DNA from: Asterias rubens | Lineage: Eukaryota > Echinodermata > Asteroidea > Forcipulatida > Asteriidae | Length of the DNA stretch: 64,000 nucleotides | NCBI RefSeq assembly: GCF_902459465.1 | Contig: NC_047067.1 | Coordinates: 11,544,840 to 11,608,839 of the forward strand | Direction: 5' to 3' | The notes under the pieces: model-generated | The model's database searches: none | Told to the model about the DNA's origin: nothing | The model's input: only the letters and a program-made list of their open reading frames with translations | In this document: piece by piece, positions 54,501 to 64,000 of the stretch | Layout of the letters: each line of letters starts with the position of its first letter | Numbering within the stretch: position 1 is the stretch's first letter | Program-made: the position numbers and the translations under genes

Positions 54501-54540
54501 TAGACTAGCCCTGGTGGTCTTACACTTTCGTATTGTACTA

Positions 54541-55214
54541 CAGGGTCCATTTCTGGGGTAGAAAATTTTCAAAGCTTCATAACTTACCTGCAAGAAACCA
54601 CTAATTTCAACAGATTCACATTCCTTGGCAGCCTACACTGTATATTTTTCTGCGCTGGGTTTTGATCGTCACATATTCATGAAATAATGCAGCTCCCAAT
54701 GTTTAGGCATTCCCATTTTGTTTTGTACTCCCACAGTCTGCCGTGTGTACGCAAAACACGCAAATCTTGCGTTGCGTTTGCGTGTTAATGCTGTGCAGTC
54801 AGGATACAGTGACCAATTCACGTGTCTTGCATCTTGCACGCGAAGGTATTTACGCGTACGCACTGCAGAAGACAACACAGTGAGAAAACAATCAAAGCGT
54901 GAATTTTTTAATGTTGGGAGCTGCATTATTTCCACGAAAATTACGGATTTGTGAGCGCAATCAACAAATTTCCGCAAAAATATTCTGCGAAATTTTTAAT
55001 TTGCGCTATGCAGAATAGGCAAATTTGTGTGTCGAGCTCCAGTTTGCGCAATTTGAAGATTGCGCATCTTCGTGTGCAAAATAATGAATAATGAAAAATG
55101 AAAAAAAGCCTCACGTCATTTCAAAAATGCCGGAACGCAAATCTAAAACTTTCATTCTCATGGCCTAAGATTTGAGTTATGAGGCTTTGAAAATTTTCCG
55201 CCGAAGAAACGGAC
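54541..55214. mobile_element. 670-bp foldback element
   Basis: GAAAATTTTCAAAGCTTCAT at the left is mirrored by ATGAGGCTTTGAAAATTTTC at the right. Inside, ATAATGCAGCTCCCAATGTT pairs with AATGTTGGGAGCTGCATTAT. Confidence 0.85.
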
Positions 55215-56340
55215 CAATAATAGTTAGGACTATCTGTGTATAGAGAAAGAGTCCTATATGGCTAGGTAGATTTGATGATGAATTGACAATGATATTGATG
55301 GTTCAGGAAATGTATTTATTTACTTTTGACAATCCTGTTTGGACTTGAACTTCCAAGTTCCAATGGAAGTCAGTAAAACATTTATTTCAATGCTCAATGC
55401 TGGTATACATTACATTTACAAAAATGGCACATGTTGAAATTACCCAAGTAAAACTACAGTAGCATGCGATAATACATTTTGTGCACAATAATAAGGGAAT
55501 AAAAGAGTAGTAGTAGGTGACGAGTTCTTAAAAATCAGATTTGATGAAAGCCAGTAATTATTCACACTTTCAAGTCTTAATATATGGTTGCATACTTCAT
55601 ATTGACAAACGAAGATAATTAGCGCATCGGTTGATATGGGATCATTAGTTTTTTCCAAATTCAAAGAAAAAGGCATATTACCGTGAAAACTGGTAAGAAA
55701 GAGGAGGATACAATACAGCTAGCTTGCTAGCCCCCCCACCCCCCTGACACTTGCCACTGATGTGACTGACACTTTGTGACAGCTAGATATTTTTTAATAA
55801 ACATGATTATAATATACAAATTTATGTAAAGGTGGTCGCAAGATACGGAATCTTTCACAGGGCTCTGTGCAATGTGTTTATACATACCTTCAACTTTGGA
55901 ATACAGCAAACACTATTTAATGAAGTTTTTGTTAATAGCCTTCAGTCACTCACCACACCTTGCAAGCGACTTCTTTCATGTCTTTGGAGTTTGATTTTGA
56001 TGTTGCTTTGTGATTAACAACATGGTGACCTGTTGCAACCTAGATTACATATCGTTTATTACAGTCTAGGTTTAAGACGCTGGTGAACTAAGGTAACATT
56101 GAGGGCGCTGTTTCGATCGAGCGATCATGCAGCGAGCCGTGGGATAGACGTACCCACAGACATAAGCAGAAATCTATGAAATTATTCCTTTTCACTATAG
56201 GCATGCAAAATCACAATATTTACAAAACCATGCTTTATCACACATAGTTCCCCATCGCGAACCCATGGTCAAACATAGCAGAGTCGCATCGACCAAAGAT
56301 TTTGATACTGAAAACTGAATCCTATAATATAATGAACTCA
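55215..56340. other. Intergenic, upstream side of the methyltransferase
   Basis: Unique sequence. A 5' untranslated exon of the methyltransferase may lie here but cannot be placed. Confidence 0.35.
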
Positions 56341-56582
56341 GGGGCCAATTTCGTAGAACTGCTTAAGCAAAAAATTTGCTTAAGCACGAAAATAGCTCAC
56401 CTATTTTACACATGTTACTGGCCAAAATTTCATGCAATATACATTGCTTGTGACTGGTATTTAGCTGTTGTTCACTTAGCATAACAATTGAGTGGAGTCT
56501 TGGCCGGTAATCTGATTTTACTAAGCAAGGATTTTTGTGCTTAAGCAAAATTGTGTGCTTAAGCAGCTCTATGAAATTGGGC
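56341..56582. mobile_element. Family C foldback
   Basis: GGGGCCAATTTCGTAGAACT at the left, CAGCTCTATGAAATTGGGCC at the right; very like the nested copy at 23,891. Confidence 0.9.
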
Positions 56583-57075
56583 CCTGTTCTTGGAAACCCC
56601 CCCCCCTAACTTTTGTCTTACCCCCAAACCTGCATCTGTTTATGAGGCAAAAGAGCACCACACTGCCAACTCGCTGGACCATTTCTGCTTCTAGGCCGGA
56701 CGCCTAAAGCCAGGTTCATACTCACTCATGTTCTACTAGAGAGGACCCCTTTTCTAAATCAACCATTTAAACTAATACAAAAATTCTTCCCCTGTAATAA
56801 ATTTTCTGTTAATTAAAAAGTAAATCCCCTTACGTTTGTCAGCTTAAATGTTATCCGGTTTTAATGGTATGTTTTTGCATAATAAGATGAGGCCAAATGA
56901 TTTGAAGAGCAGGTGTGACCATTAGGTCAAAATACGTGCCTGATATTAAGCTCAACAATTGTTTTAATAACAAAATAATGGGCAAACTGTCGAGTGACCA
57001 AAATGTTTGCTGGCGTTATCCTCTAGAAACTTATAGCAACCTTTGGTGTTTTTAATCAGCTCTTCATAATTTGGC

Positions 57076-57200
57076 ATAGTGATAGTTTAGTCACCGGGGA
57101 GTGGGTTCGAGTCCCGGTGGTGACAGTGGTGTCGTTGAGTAAGACACTTTACAATACGAGAACCGTCCCCATTTGTATTATTGCCGCAAAGAGAACAAGG
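57076..57200 (+). mobile_element. tRNA-derived SINE piece
   Basis: GAGTGGGTTCGAGTCCCGGT is a B box, and GTTGAGTAAGACACTTTAC a common SINE body motif. The A box is worn. Confidence 0.55.
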
Positions 57201-57265
57201 GGTTCAGCTTTTCGGCTGATGTTAGTGGTTCATAAACGAGCCTTTGGTCTCGATTTTTCAGTATT

Positions 57266-57871
57266 ATGGCAGAAAACAGTAAGAGAATTGCCATAATCGG
57301 CGCTGGGGTGTCCGGACTAGCTGCGACCAAGTGCTTCCTGGATGAAGGCCTTCAACCATGCTTGCTTCGAGAGGCTCGATTCTGTAGGAGGTATTTGGAC
57401 CTATCGCGATACTCTTAATGGACATCGTGATGCTTCGGTCCACTAGTCGACCGTTACAAATACTTCCAAAGAGGGTTTCCGCATTCAGCGATTTCTTATT
57501 CCCAAAAGAAAGGCCGAATTTTCTCCATCATTCCTACGTGAGTAAGTACCTCAACATGTACGCTGACGAGTTTGGTCTCAAAGCGTATATTCGTTTCTCA
57601 ACCACAGTAACTTGCCTGAATCAGTCTGTCGACTACGACACCACAGGACGATGGGTGGTCAAGAGCTCGATGCCGTCATGGTATGCACTGGTCTGTTCAA
57701 CAACCCGTATCGTCCGGACTTCCCTGGTCTTGACGAGTTCCAGGGAAATATTCTGCACACCAGCGAATATCGCACCCCTAAGGAGTTCGAAGACAAAAGG
57801 GTCGTCGTCGTTGGAGCTGGTATAATTCGGCTGGCGATGTTGCAACAGATGCAGGACGCGTGGCCTCAAAG
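57266..57871 (+). pseudogene. FMO relic, N-terminal exon
   Basis: The ATG follows a likely 5' acceptor (TCGATTTTTCAG). Visible FMO landmarks are the FAD site, DEFGLKAYIRFSTTVTCL and DAVMVCTGLFNNPYRPDFPG, each in a different frame from its neighbour. About a dozen residues seem lost between GRWVV and QELDAVMVCTG. Confidence 0.85.
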
Positions 57872-57884
57872 GTAAGCCCATGCC

Positions 57885-58066
57885 CCAATTTCATAGAGCT
57901 TCTTAGCAGAAAATATTGCTGAACATTTTTCTGCTAAGCACGAATGAGCAGGATACCAGTTACAACTTGTACATGTGACCATGGTATTTTGGCAGGCATA
58001 GCTTTTCTGGTAAGCAGAATTTGATCGTGCTTTTATTGCGCTTAAGCGGCTTTATGAAATTGGGAA
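57885..58066. mobile_element. Family C foldback inside the FMO relic
   Basis: CCCCAATTTCATAGAGCTTC at the left, GGCTTTATGAAATTGGGAAC at the right; begins about 12 bp after the exon donor. Confidence 0.85.
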
Positions 58067-58099
58067 CATGACGTAAAGTTGATTCGCCAAGAATATTAA

Positions 58100-58222
58100 A
58101 GTGTGTACATCCCAAGGTGTCTGCTTTGTGGTAAGGTGCAATACGTCCAACTCACCTCGCTTCGTGGTACCACGATAACTTCATGAGCCGTTGCGATGCG
58201 CTTCAGTGCTTGAAAGTCTCAC
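58100..58222 (+). pseudogene. Possible degraded middle exon of the FMO relic
   Basis: Short stretches reading GVCFVV and DNFMSRCDAL are faintly like the FMO region after the NADPH site, but in different frames. It is too broken to align by eye. Confidence 0.25.
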
Positions 58223-58627
58223 CTAAAGCCAGTGGACACTATTACTATTGTCAAAGACCAGTCTTCTCCCTAGGTGTATCTCAACATATGCATAAAATAA
58301 CAAACCTGTGAAAATTTGAGCTCGATTGGTCGTCGGAGTTCCGAGATAACTATGAAAGAAAAAGAAAAAACAACCCTTATCATCCGAAGTTGTGTGCTTT
58401 CAGATGCTTGATTTCGAGACCTCAAATTCTAAACTTGAGGTCTCGAAATAAAATTCGTGGAAAAAAACTTATTTCTCGAAACCTATGTCACTTCAGAGGG
58501 CCGGGAGCCGTTTCTCACACTGTGTTTATAGGGCCTACCATCAAACTCTCCCCATTACTCATTACCAAGTAAAGTTTTATGCTAATAATTATTTTGAGTA
58601 ATTACCAATAGTGTCCACTGCCTTTAA
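58223..58627 (+). mobile_element. Family A MITE inside the FMO relic
   Basis: AAAGCCAGTGGACACTATTA at the left, AATAGTGTCCACTGCCTTTA at the right. Confidence 0.9.
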
Positions 58628-58639
58628 CGTAAAATGTTG

Positions 58640-58999
58640 CAGCACCTGGCAAGTATGTTCCTGCATAACGGACGTCCTGTCTATCCGTTGGATGGAGTAC
58701 ATGGACAGTATTGCATCTGAAGTTGGAGTCAGGCCCAACTTTATGAAGCTGTTTTTACAGATCCAGTGCTGACGGTCCGGTGTGTTTTTGGCCCGGTCTT
58801 ATCGTACCAATACCGCCTGGTCGGCCCTGGAAAGTGGGACGGTGCTAGGGAAGCTATCGTCACTGTTTGGAGCAGGGTCATTGAGCCTTTGAAGACAAGA
58901 AACGTACCTTCTGGTCATACCAAAAAGAGCTACAAAAACATCATCATCCCAGTTGGGATTGTTCTACTTGCGGTTGCAGTAGCCCTACTTACAATCTAA
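58640..58999 (+). pseudogene. FMO relic, C-terminal exon
   Basis: Reads [18 protein letters not shown], then loses one base near 58761 and continues [20 protein letters not shown]. It keeps the C-terminal hydrophobic membrane anchor of microsomal FMOs. A family A element ends only about 13 bp before it. Confidence 0.8.
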
Positions 59000-59229
59000 A
59001 GTAACACTACTCTTATCCCTTGACCTAAAGCACCCGAGTTGTTCATAGAACGAACTGCTTTCCCGTCTGCGCTTCAAGCAGGAACATCTTTTGGAGCAGA
59101 TGGAACAATGGGGTCTACTTCAATGTCGTCACTCCCATGTTCAAGGCTTTTTATAAACAAGCCTCTATTACATCATGGGCATGCTGCAAGATGGTGCTGT
59201 ACGGAGACCAATCATGGAGGAATAAATTA

Positions 59230-59513
59230 TTCCTCCATGGATCAATAGGCCTATCTCATGTTCACCAAACTTCGTTGTGCAAAGAGCAAGCCATACCACT
59301 TTTGCCGATAGCGCCTTCTCAGTATGTGGACCAAAACTTTGGAATAAGCTTCCAAATCACATAAAGCACAACCATCCTTCAACATGTTTAAGTAACTTCT
59401 GAAAGCCCATTTTTGTTTCAGGAGGCCTACCAGCATGAGTGCCTCAGCCCTTTTAGCAAACCTTTGATTTAGACGCTTAATAAATTATTTATTTGTTTAT
59501 TTGTTTGTTTACT
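59230..59513 (+). mobile_element. LINE 3' end
   Basis: The frame at about 59,294 reads TTFADSAFSVCGPKLWNKLP then NHIKHNHPSTC, the classic end of non-LTR reverse transcriptase ORFs (xFSVxGPxLWNxLP). AATAAA at 59479-59484 and a TTTG-rich tail follow. Confidence 0.82.
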
Positions 59514-59593
59514 TAAAAATGACTGATTGATTAAATTGATTGAGCGGTTGGTTGGTTGATTGAGTGTCAATTGATTTATTGAATGATTGCTAA

Positions 59594-59756
59594 TTGTGCG
59601 ACAAGGATGTTTTTTCCTCCATTATTATCTCGCAACTTCGACGACCAATTGAGCTCAAATTTTCACAGGATTGTGATTTTGTGCATAATATTTTGAGATA
59701 CACCAAGTGAGAAGACTGGTCTTTGACAATTACCAAAGGTGTCTAATGTCTTTAAG
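59594..59756 (-). mobile_element. Family B MITE, right half
   Basis: GTGCGACAAGGATGTTTTTT through CCAAAGGTGTCTAATGTCTT. Confidence 0.75.
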
Positions 59757-59995
59757 GGTAGGTTTTTAATTAGATTGGTCATTGTCAACATAACGCTGAT
59801 TAGGCAACATTGTCAATAAAGATACGGGTGGTTCCCTCTATAAAATGTGCCCAGTGACATGTATACTTATAAAATGGCCTTCAGCAGTTGTTGAAAAGTT
59901 TCGATTTTTTTAAAGATATTGTCTTGACACCAACCCCGAATTTCCATTTGTATATTGAATGGCTTTATACAACCAATACACAAAAGAACTTTAGT

Positions 59996-60364
59996 TAAAG
60001 GCAGTGGACACTATTGGTAATTGTCAAAGACTAGCCTTAACAGTGTTTCTCAACATATGCATAAAATAACAAACCTGTGAAAATTTGAGCTCAATCGGTC
60101 ATTGAAATTGCGAGATAATAATGAAAGGAAAAATACACTTGTCACACGAAGTTGTGTGCGTTAAGATGACCTCAAGTTCTAAATCTGAGGTCTCAAAATC
60201 AAATTCGTGGAAAATTACTTCTTTCTCTAAAACTATGTCACTTCAGAGGGAGCCGTTTCTCACAATGTTTTATACCATCAACCTCTCCCCATTACTCGTC
60301 ACCAAGAAAAGTTTTATGCCAATAATTATTTTGAGTAATTGCCAATAGTGTCCACTGCCTTTAA
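59996..60364 (+). mobile_element. Family A MITE
   Basis: Complete; hairpin slightly shortened. Confidence 0.9.
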
Positions 60365-60577
60365 TGCCTAAACTAAAATAAACCAGATATTTTAGATCCA
60401 TTAATACCACAACAGTGGTTTCCAATACTTGTTTTCTGGCTTAAACAAACGACTCTGTAGTTAGTCAGGAATGCCAGCCTGGCCAGCTGGGTATGCTTAC
60501 TTCTTCTTTTTCGTTTGTTTTCTGATTTCATATAACAACAAAACTGAATTTCGATTTTGTTTTTCCTTCTTTTGACT

Positions 60578-60608
60578 CACCCACCCACCCACCCACCCAC
60601 CCACCCAC
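60578..60608 (+). repeat. (CCCA)n microsatellite
   Basis: Seven to eight CACC/CCCA units in a row. Confidence 0.95.
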
Positions 60609-61078
60609 AATTTCAATTTTTCTTAAAACAATTGAATTGACCATTGACTAACGATGCTCAACGTGGCATAGCGTTTGTATACTTTTACTACGAAAATGTG
60701 CTATAATCTTTGAGTTTTTGAAATACCTCAAATGAAAGCTTGGTTTTTCTGTGCACTGGGACGGATGTAAATAAAATGGACATGATGGTTGCTAAAATAA
60801 CACCAATTTTGGCAGAAATGTTACAACCATGGTGTTAGTTTCGACTCATTGTGTCAATTTTAAACTCCAGGTTTTGCAGTGTAAATTTTAACCTTAATTT
60901 CTGAGCGATTCGTTTAACAATTCAGACCTATCTTTCACGCGTTGTGGATTTCGATGGACAACATCATCACCACTGACAAGCCAAAAATGTTATTTGTCTA
61001 AATTTACATGTTTGTGAGGTGTTCACTAAGCGAAATCTCAACCGGTTACAATAGACACAAGAGCCTGTACAAGCACGC

Positions 61079-61259
61079 TTAAAGATTCTCAAGAGGTGGA
61101 TTATTTGCCGTGCCCTTTTTTCTATTGTAATCTTGTCCGTGGTACCTGCTCGTGTTGACTGAAGGCCGGGGATGAGGACCCGGCGGCTCATAACACTTCA
61201 CCGGGTCGGTACAAAGAGCGAATTCACCCGCTGAATCAGCGTTGCCTGGTACCGTTTGA
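61079..61259 (-). other. Candidate exon, unrecognised
   Basis: It follows the excellent acceptor TTTTTCTCTCCCACATGTTACCAG and stays open to TAA at 61081-61079, with the text QTVPGNADSAGEFALCTDPV and CYEPPGPHPRPSVNTSRY. Possible donors (GTGAAG, GTACCA) lie inside. A second frame is also open (IEKRARQIIHLLRIFKRACT), so coding status is uncertain. Confidence 0.22.
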
Positions 61260-62802
61260 CTGGTAACATGTGGGAGAGAAAAACACACCACCAACAATGA
61301 GGAATAAATAGAGTTTCAAAAGGGCTAGATTGAGCGCTGATTTAATTGTGCGATCAACAAGTTGGTTGGTCCCACTTACCACAAACAAATTTCCCTTATA
61401 GAAAAACACAGCAGACGGTTTGGACCATTTACTCAGCGGTATTCTTGTGGATAATACGTTTTGGGAATTGAAACTAGGTTTCCAAGCGTTTGTGTATGTC
61501 GACTACTCGACTGGACTAAAATTACTTTTTGACTTCAGCACGGAGGAAAAACTTCAGTGTAACTTCGGCAAGTATAGACGGCAAACTATGTCATGGGGGA
61601 AAAGACAGCTGCTGTAAAAGTCTAGAAATTTTCTGGACATGGAGAATATGAACTCATCAGCGGAATCTTACTTAAAATTTTCCACATTTTGAAGGATTAC
61701 TATCGGCCAAGATTTGTAAAGTTAAAATTGCTGTGTTTTTTTAAGGACCACCGGCTTGGCGTTGATGTGTGGCTGCTCGAATACTTGGTGGAATACCCGT
61801 ACAGTATACCGTGGAGTCATTGGAATTCAGAGAGAATGGACAGCCGATAAATGACAGCCAGAAAGTTGTCATATTTTTTGACTCGCACTTTTTAGTGTCC
61901 GCCATTGACGTTTATACGGAGTCAAGGGCATGAGCTTTATACACAAACCATCATCATAAATCAAATTGGCATAGGCATTATTTACGTGACTGAATTTCAG
62001 GAGTTCAACATAGGGACTCACAAATCACTGCCTTCGCTCGGCTCGATTCATGACGGTCGTTTACAGTTACCACGGGAACGACTTAACACCGAACGTCACA
62101 CGGGGTCGAATTCCATTTTTATTTTAATTTTAAAAATAGCTCAACATTTTGTGCCACTAGGGGGACGAGTACGACTTCTACTGAGTTGGAGCCCTTGCTC
62201 TATGACTGGAGCTGTTGCTTTAGATCAATTGTGAGTAGGCTTGAAAGTTTCGTGAAAATTTGGAATTTTTGTTTGAGGGAATGTTCTACAACTTCGATTG
62301 ACAGATCTACCAGTTTTGGATGGAATTGCACCACTGGAAATAGTGTGCAGTAACACAATGCTATGAATACCATCCGTCGCTTGTTAGGTTTTTGGAGACA
62401 AGAAGATTGTTGCTATTTCAGCTATAACCAGTAGTATTGTGCAAAACTCAATAATTTGTTGAGGATTTGATAGTTCTGTAACACTGGGAACTACTGCATG
62501 GAAAGACTAATGCACCAACTGAACTTGTGTTCAGTATCACATTCCTATATGACTAACATCCGTTTCTTGTAGGTATCTGGAGAAAGGAACATCGTCTTTC
62601 GGCTATAAACAATAGTGTTGTGCAAAACTCAACAAGGGGAAGGAGGGAAGTATTTCGTCAAGCAATGTTGCATAGCAAGAAATTTAAACTGAACTGCAAA
62701 CTGATTGCTGTATTCGAGAATAACAAATGATGATTTTTTAGTAGCAATTGAAACGTGGCATTTCGCTCTGCTATTCAAGGGGAAACGTTCACTGCGGGCA
62801 AG
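61260..62802. other. Upstream region of the intronless gene
   Basis: No repeat family. The untranslated leader and promoter of the gene at 62,803 should lie here. No TATA box or start site can be named with confidence. Confidence 0.35.
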
Positions 62803-63774
62803 ATGGAAACTGGTGAAGGTTTTAAGTCAGTTATGGACCACGGAGTTGAAGTCAGCACCGAGTTTCTACCGAAGATCCCTTGCTCGAAATTCACAATCAT
62901 CGGCAACTCGCGCATGCGTAACAAGAAACCAGTTCGTAAGAAAGAACCGATGTGGACGGTTCCAAGAGAGACCCGGCGTCTTCAGAAGAACCAAGCTTTG
63001 GAGATTGGTTCTGAGCAGTCGCCAGAACTCAAACGTAAGTCACACGAGCAGAAATTTGGGAACCAGGAGGAACTGAATCGGTTTGATAAGAACGGGATAT
63101 ACGGAGATGCTTTTCACCGTACGCTGGATATTATGGTAGACCCGGGTGCCGACGGGCGGGACCCCGCATTGCGCTACCCCGAATCGAAGGTCGAACGCAA
63201 GTACATTGACGACTTCTATCGGGACAGGACTAGCTTGTTTCTTCCCAACTACGGAGGGAATGCTCCGAATAAAGCAACCCGTAAGTTTGGCATGCATATG
63301 TCGCTGCCTTCGCTAAAGGAAGTTGACGGCCAACAGCAGCAACAGACTTGCAAAGGGAACGCCCGGCATTACTGCGATGTCGTGGGACAGCGTTACTGCA
63401 CTGCTTGTCTCAGGGTGCACCGCCTGGACAAACTTGCCGTCAAAGCCAGAGACAAACTGGAACAGCAGCACCCGATGTCCAAATCACTGACTGTCCTACC
63501 GAGGATACGGAATCACGACCACACACAAGAACTCACAGGAACTGCACCCTTTTCTCGTAGAAGCGTAACGCGAACGAAATCGTCACCGTTGCTAGCCCGG
63601 TCAACGGACTTCTCGCGCGGACGGGACACCACGGGAGATTTGGCGGGAAACCAGCCGGATCGCCACGAAAGAAAGAGACGAAAGTTGGTGCAAAGGACGA
63701 GGGTGATTACAGATAGAGTTCCATCCCTATCAGATATTGCAACGGATAATGACAGTCGACACTTAACGTCATAA
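62803..63774 (+). CDS. Uncharacterised basic protein, intronless, 323 residues
   Basis: The start is the ATG at 62803 (A at -3, G at +4); the frame is open further upstream without another ATG. The frame is far too long for chance here and its base composition is richer in G and C than the surroundings. The protein is strongly basic and looks largely disordered. A Lys/Arg-rich stretch (RMRNKKPVRKKEPMWTVPRE) comes first. A more ordered middle follows (DKNGIYGDAFHRTLDIMVDP; KYIDDFYRDRTSLFLPNYGG). Next are a glutamine run, then a cysteine cluster CDVVGQRYCTACLRVHR (C-x6-C-x2-C-x3-H) that might bind a metal, and a possible nuclear signal ERKRRKLVQR near the end. I do not recognise the family. It could be a single-exon gene or the last exon of a longer one. 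Confidence 0.75.
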   Translation: METGEGFKSVMDHGVEVSTEFLPKIPCSKFTIIGNSRMRNKKPVRKKEPMWTVPRETRRLQKNQALEIGSEQSPELKRKSHEQKFGNQEELNRFDKNGIYGDAFHRTLDIMVDPGADGRDPALRYPESKVERKYIDDFYRDRTSLFLPNYGGNAPNKATRKFGMHMSLPSLKEVDGQQQQQTCKGNARHYCDVVGQRYCTACLRVHRLDKLAVKARDKLEQQHPMSKSLTVLPRIRNHDHTQELTGTAPFSRRSVTRTKSSPLLARSTDFSRGRDTTGDLAGNQPDRHERKRRKLVQRTRVITDRVPSLSDIATDNDSRHLTS

Positions 63775-64000
63775 TTAATTGATTGCTTCCCTTTTGAAAA
63801 CAAACTTTTTTTGGGGGGGGGGGTACGGGTGACATATATCAGTGCAATACAGTATGATCCAAGACCTTTGCCAAACCAACATGTTTATAGCTACGGTCAT
63901 TTTACAGATATATTCAGCACAATATGTTCTTGCCACATCGTCTGCATTGCATGGTAACCCGTTTCATACAGACAAGACTTTGTCTGTCACATGGCAAGTT

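Larger units (their letters stand above)
57266..58999 (+). pseudogene. Flavin-containing monooxygenase (FMO) relic
   Basis: The N-terminal piece starts MAENSKRIAIIGAGVSGLAA, with the FAD-binding GxGxxG. It then breaks at a TGCTTGCT four-base duplication near 57358-57366. The correct text continues in another frame (FERLDSVGGIWTYRDT), meets TAG at 57444, shifts again near 57472 and 57660, and ends with a shifted NADPH-site block (GAG, then NSAGDVATDAG) at donor GTAAGC, 57872. A C-terminal exon (to TAA, 58997-58999) carries [18 protein letters not shown], a frameshift near 58761, then [17 protein letters not shown] and a hydrophobic tail anchor ([19 protein letters not shown]). The central third of the protein is missing or unrecognisable, and C and A elements fill the gap. 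At least four frameshifts plus a stop point to a dead gene; sequencing errors could explain some. Confidence 0.85.

Noticed and set aside
54224..54508. 94-residue plus-strand frame
   Set aside because: Runs through a repeat with CCTTGGTGCCC duplications; no protein character.
63513..63803. 96-residue minus-strand frame
   Set aside because: Shadow of the intronless plus-strand gene.

Overview
The window looks like eukaryotic, most probably echinoderm and perhaps sea-star, DNA. It is AT-rich, its genes are split by introns of about 1 to 17.5 kb with GT...AG ends, and it is crowded with short foldback elements of a kind I associate with echinoderm genomes. The taxon is an inference and rests on no database search.

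The main result is a gene that no single long reading frame shows. Six plus-strand pieces between 11,520 and 37,446 join with matching splice phases into a 247-residue secreted precursor. It has a signal peptide, an acidic pro-region, a furin-type R-E-K-R site made across an exon junction, and a 97-residue cystine-knot domain with the cysteine order C-x32-C-x6-C-x10-C-x28-C-C-x-C. This is the neurotrophin/Spatzle fold, with features of both branches. Just before the first mature-domain exon lies an eight-copy minisatellite whose unit copies that exon's own splice acceptor. Just before exon 4 lies a decayed duplicate of its start.

Other genes. On the minus strand, 53,019 to 48,667, four exons encode a complete 267-residue SAM-dependent methyltransferase of the juvenile-hormone-acid-methyltransferase-like type. 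On the plus strand, 57,266 to 58,999, lies a broken flavin-containing monooxygenase with frameshifts, a stop and missing middle exons. On the plus strand, 62,803 to 63,774, lies an intronless 323-residue basic protein that I do not recognise. A few weaker exon candidates are listed with low confidence.

Repeats fill much of the rest. I name families by their ends. A = AAAGGCAGTGGACACTATTG, B = AAAGGCACTGGACACTATTG, C = GGGCCCAATTTCATAGAGCT, D = AAAGGGAAGGTACACGTTTG, E = AAAGCCATTGGACACTTTCG, F = AAAGGATTTGGGTACTTTTT, H = GTCGATTTCACAAAGAGTTA, K = AAAGGGACATGTTGCCTTGG. Each ends with the inverse of its start, so each is a foldback or MITE-like element without a transposase here. There is also a 1.3 kb foldback (2,888 to 4,180), a 252-bp four-copy satellite (4,796 to 5,804), tRNA-derived SINE pieces and one LINE 3' end. 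Element borders are read by eye and may be off by several bases.

Layout: 1 to 11,500 repeats and unique intergenic DNA; 11.5 to 37.5 kb the growth-factor gene; 37.5 to 48.6 kb repeat-rich intergenic DNA; 48.6 to 53 kb the methyltransferase; 53 to 57 kb repeats; 57.2 to 59.5 kb the monooxygenase relic and LINE tail; 59.5 to 62.7 kb intergenic; 62.8 to 63.8 kb the intronless gene. Nothing suggests that these neighbours share a pathway.
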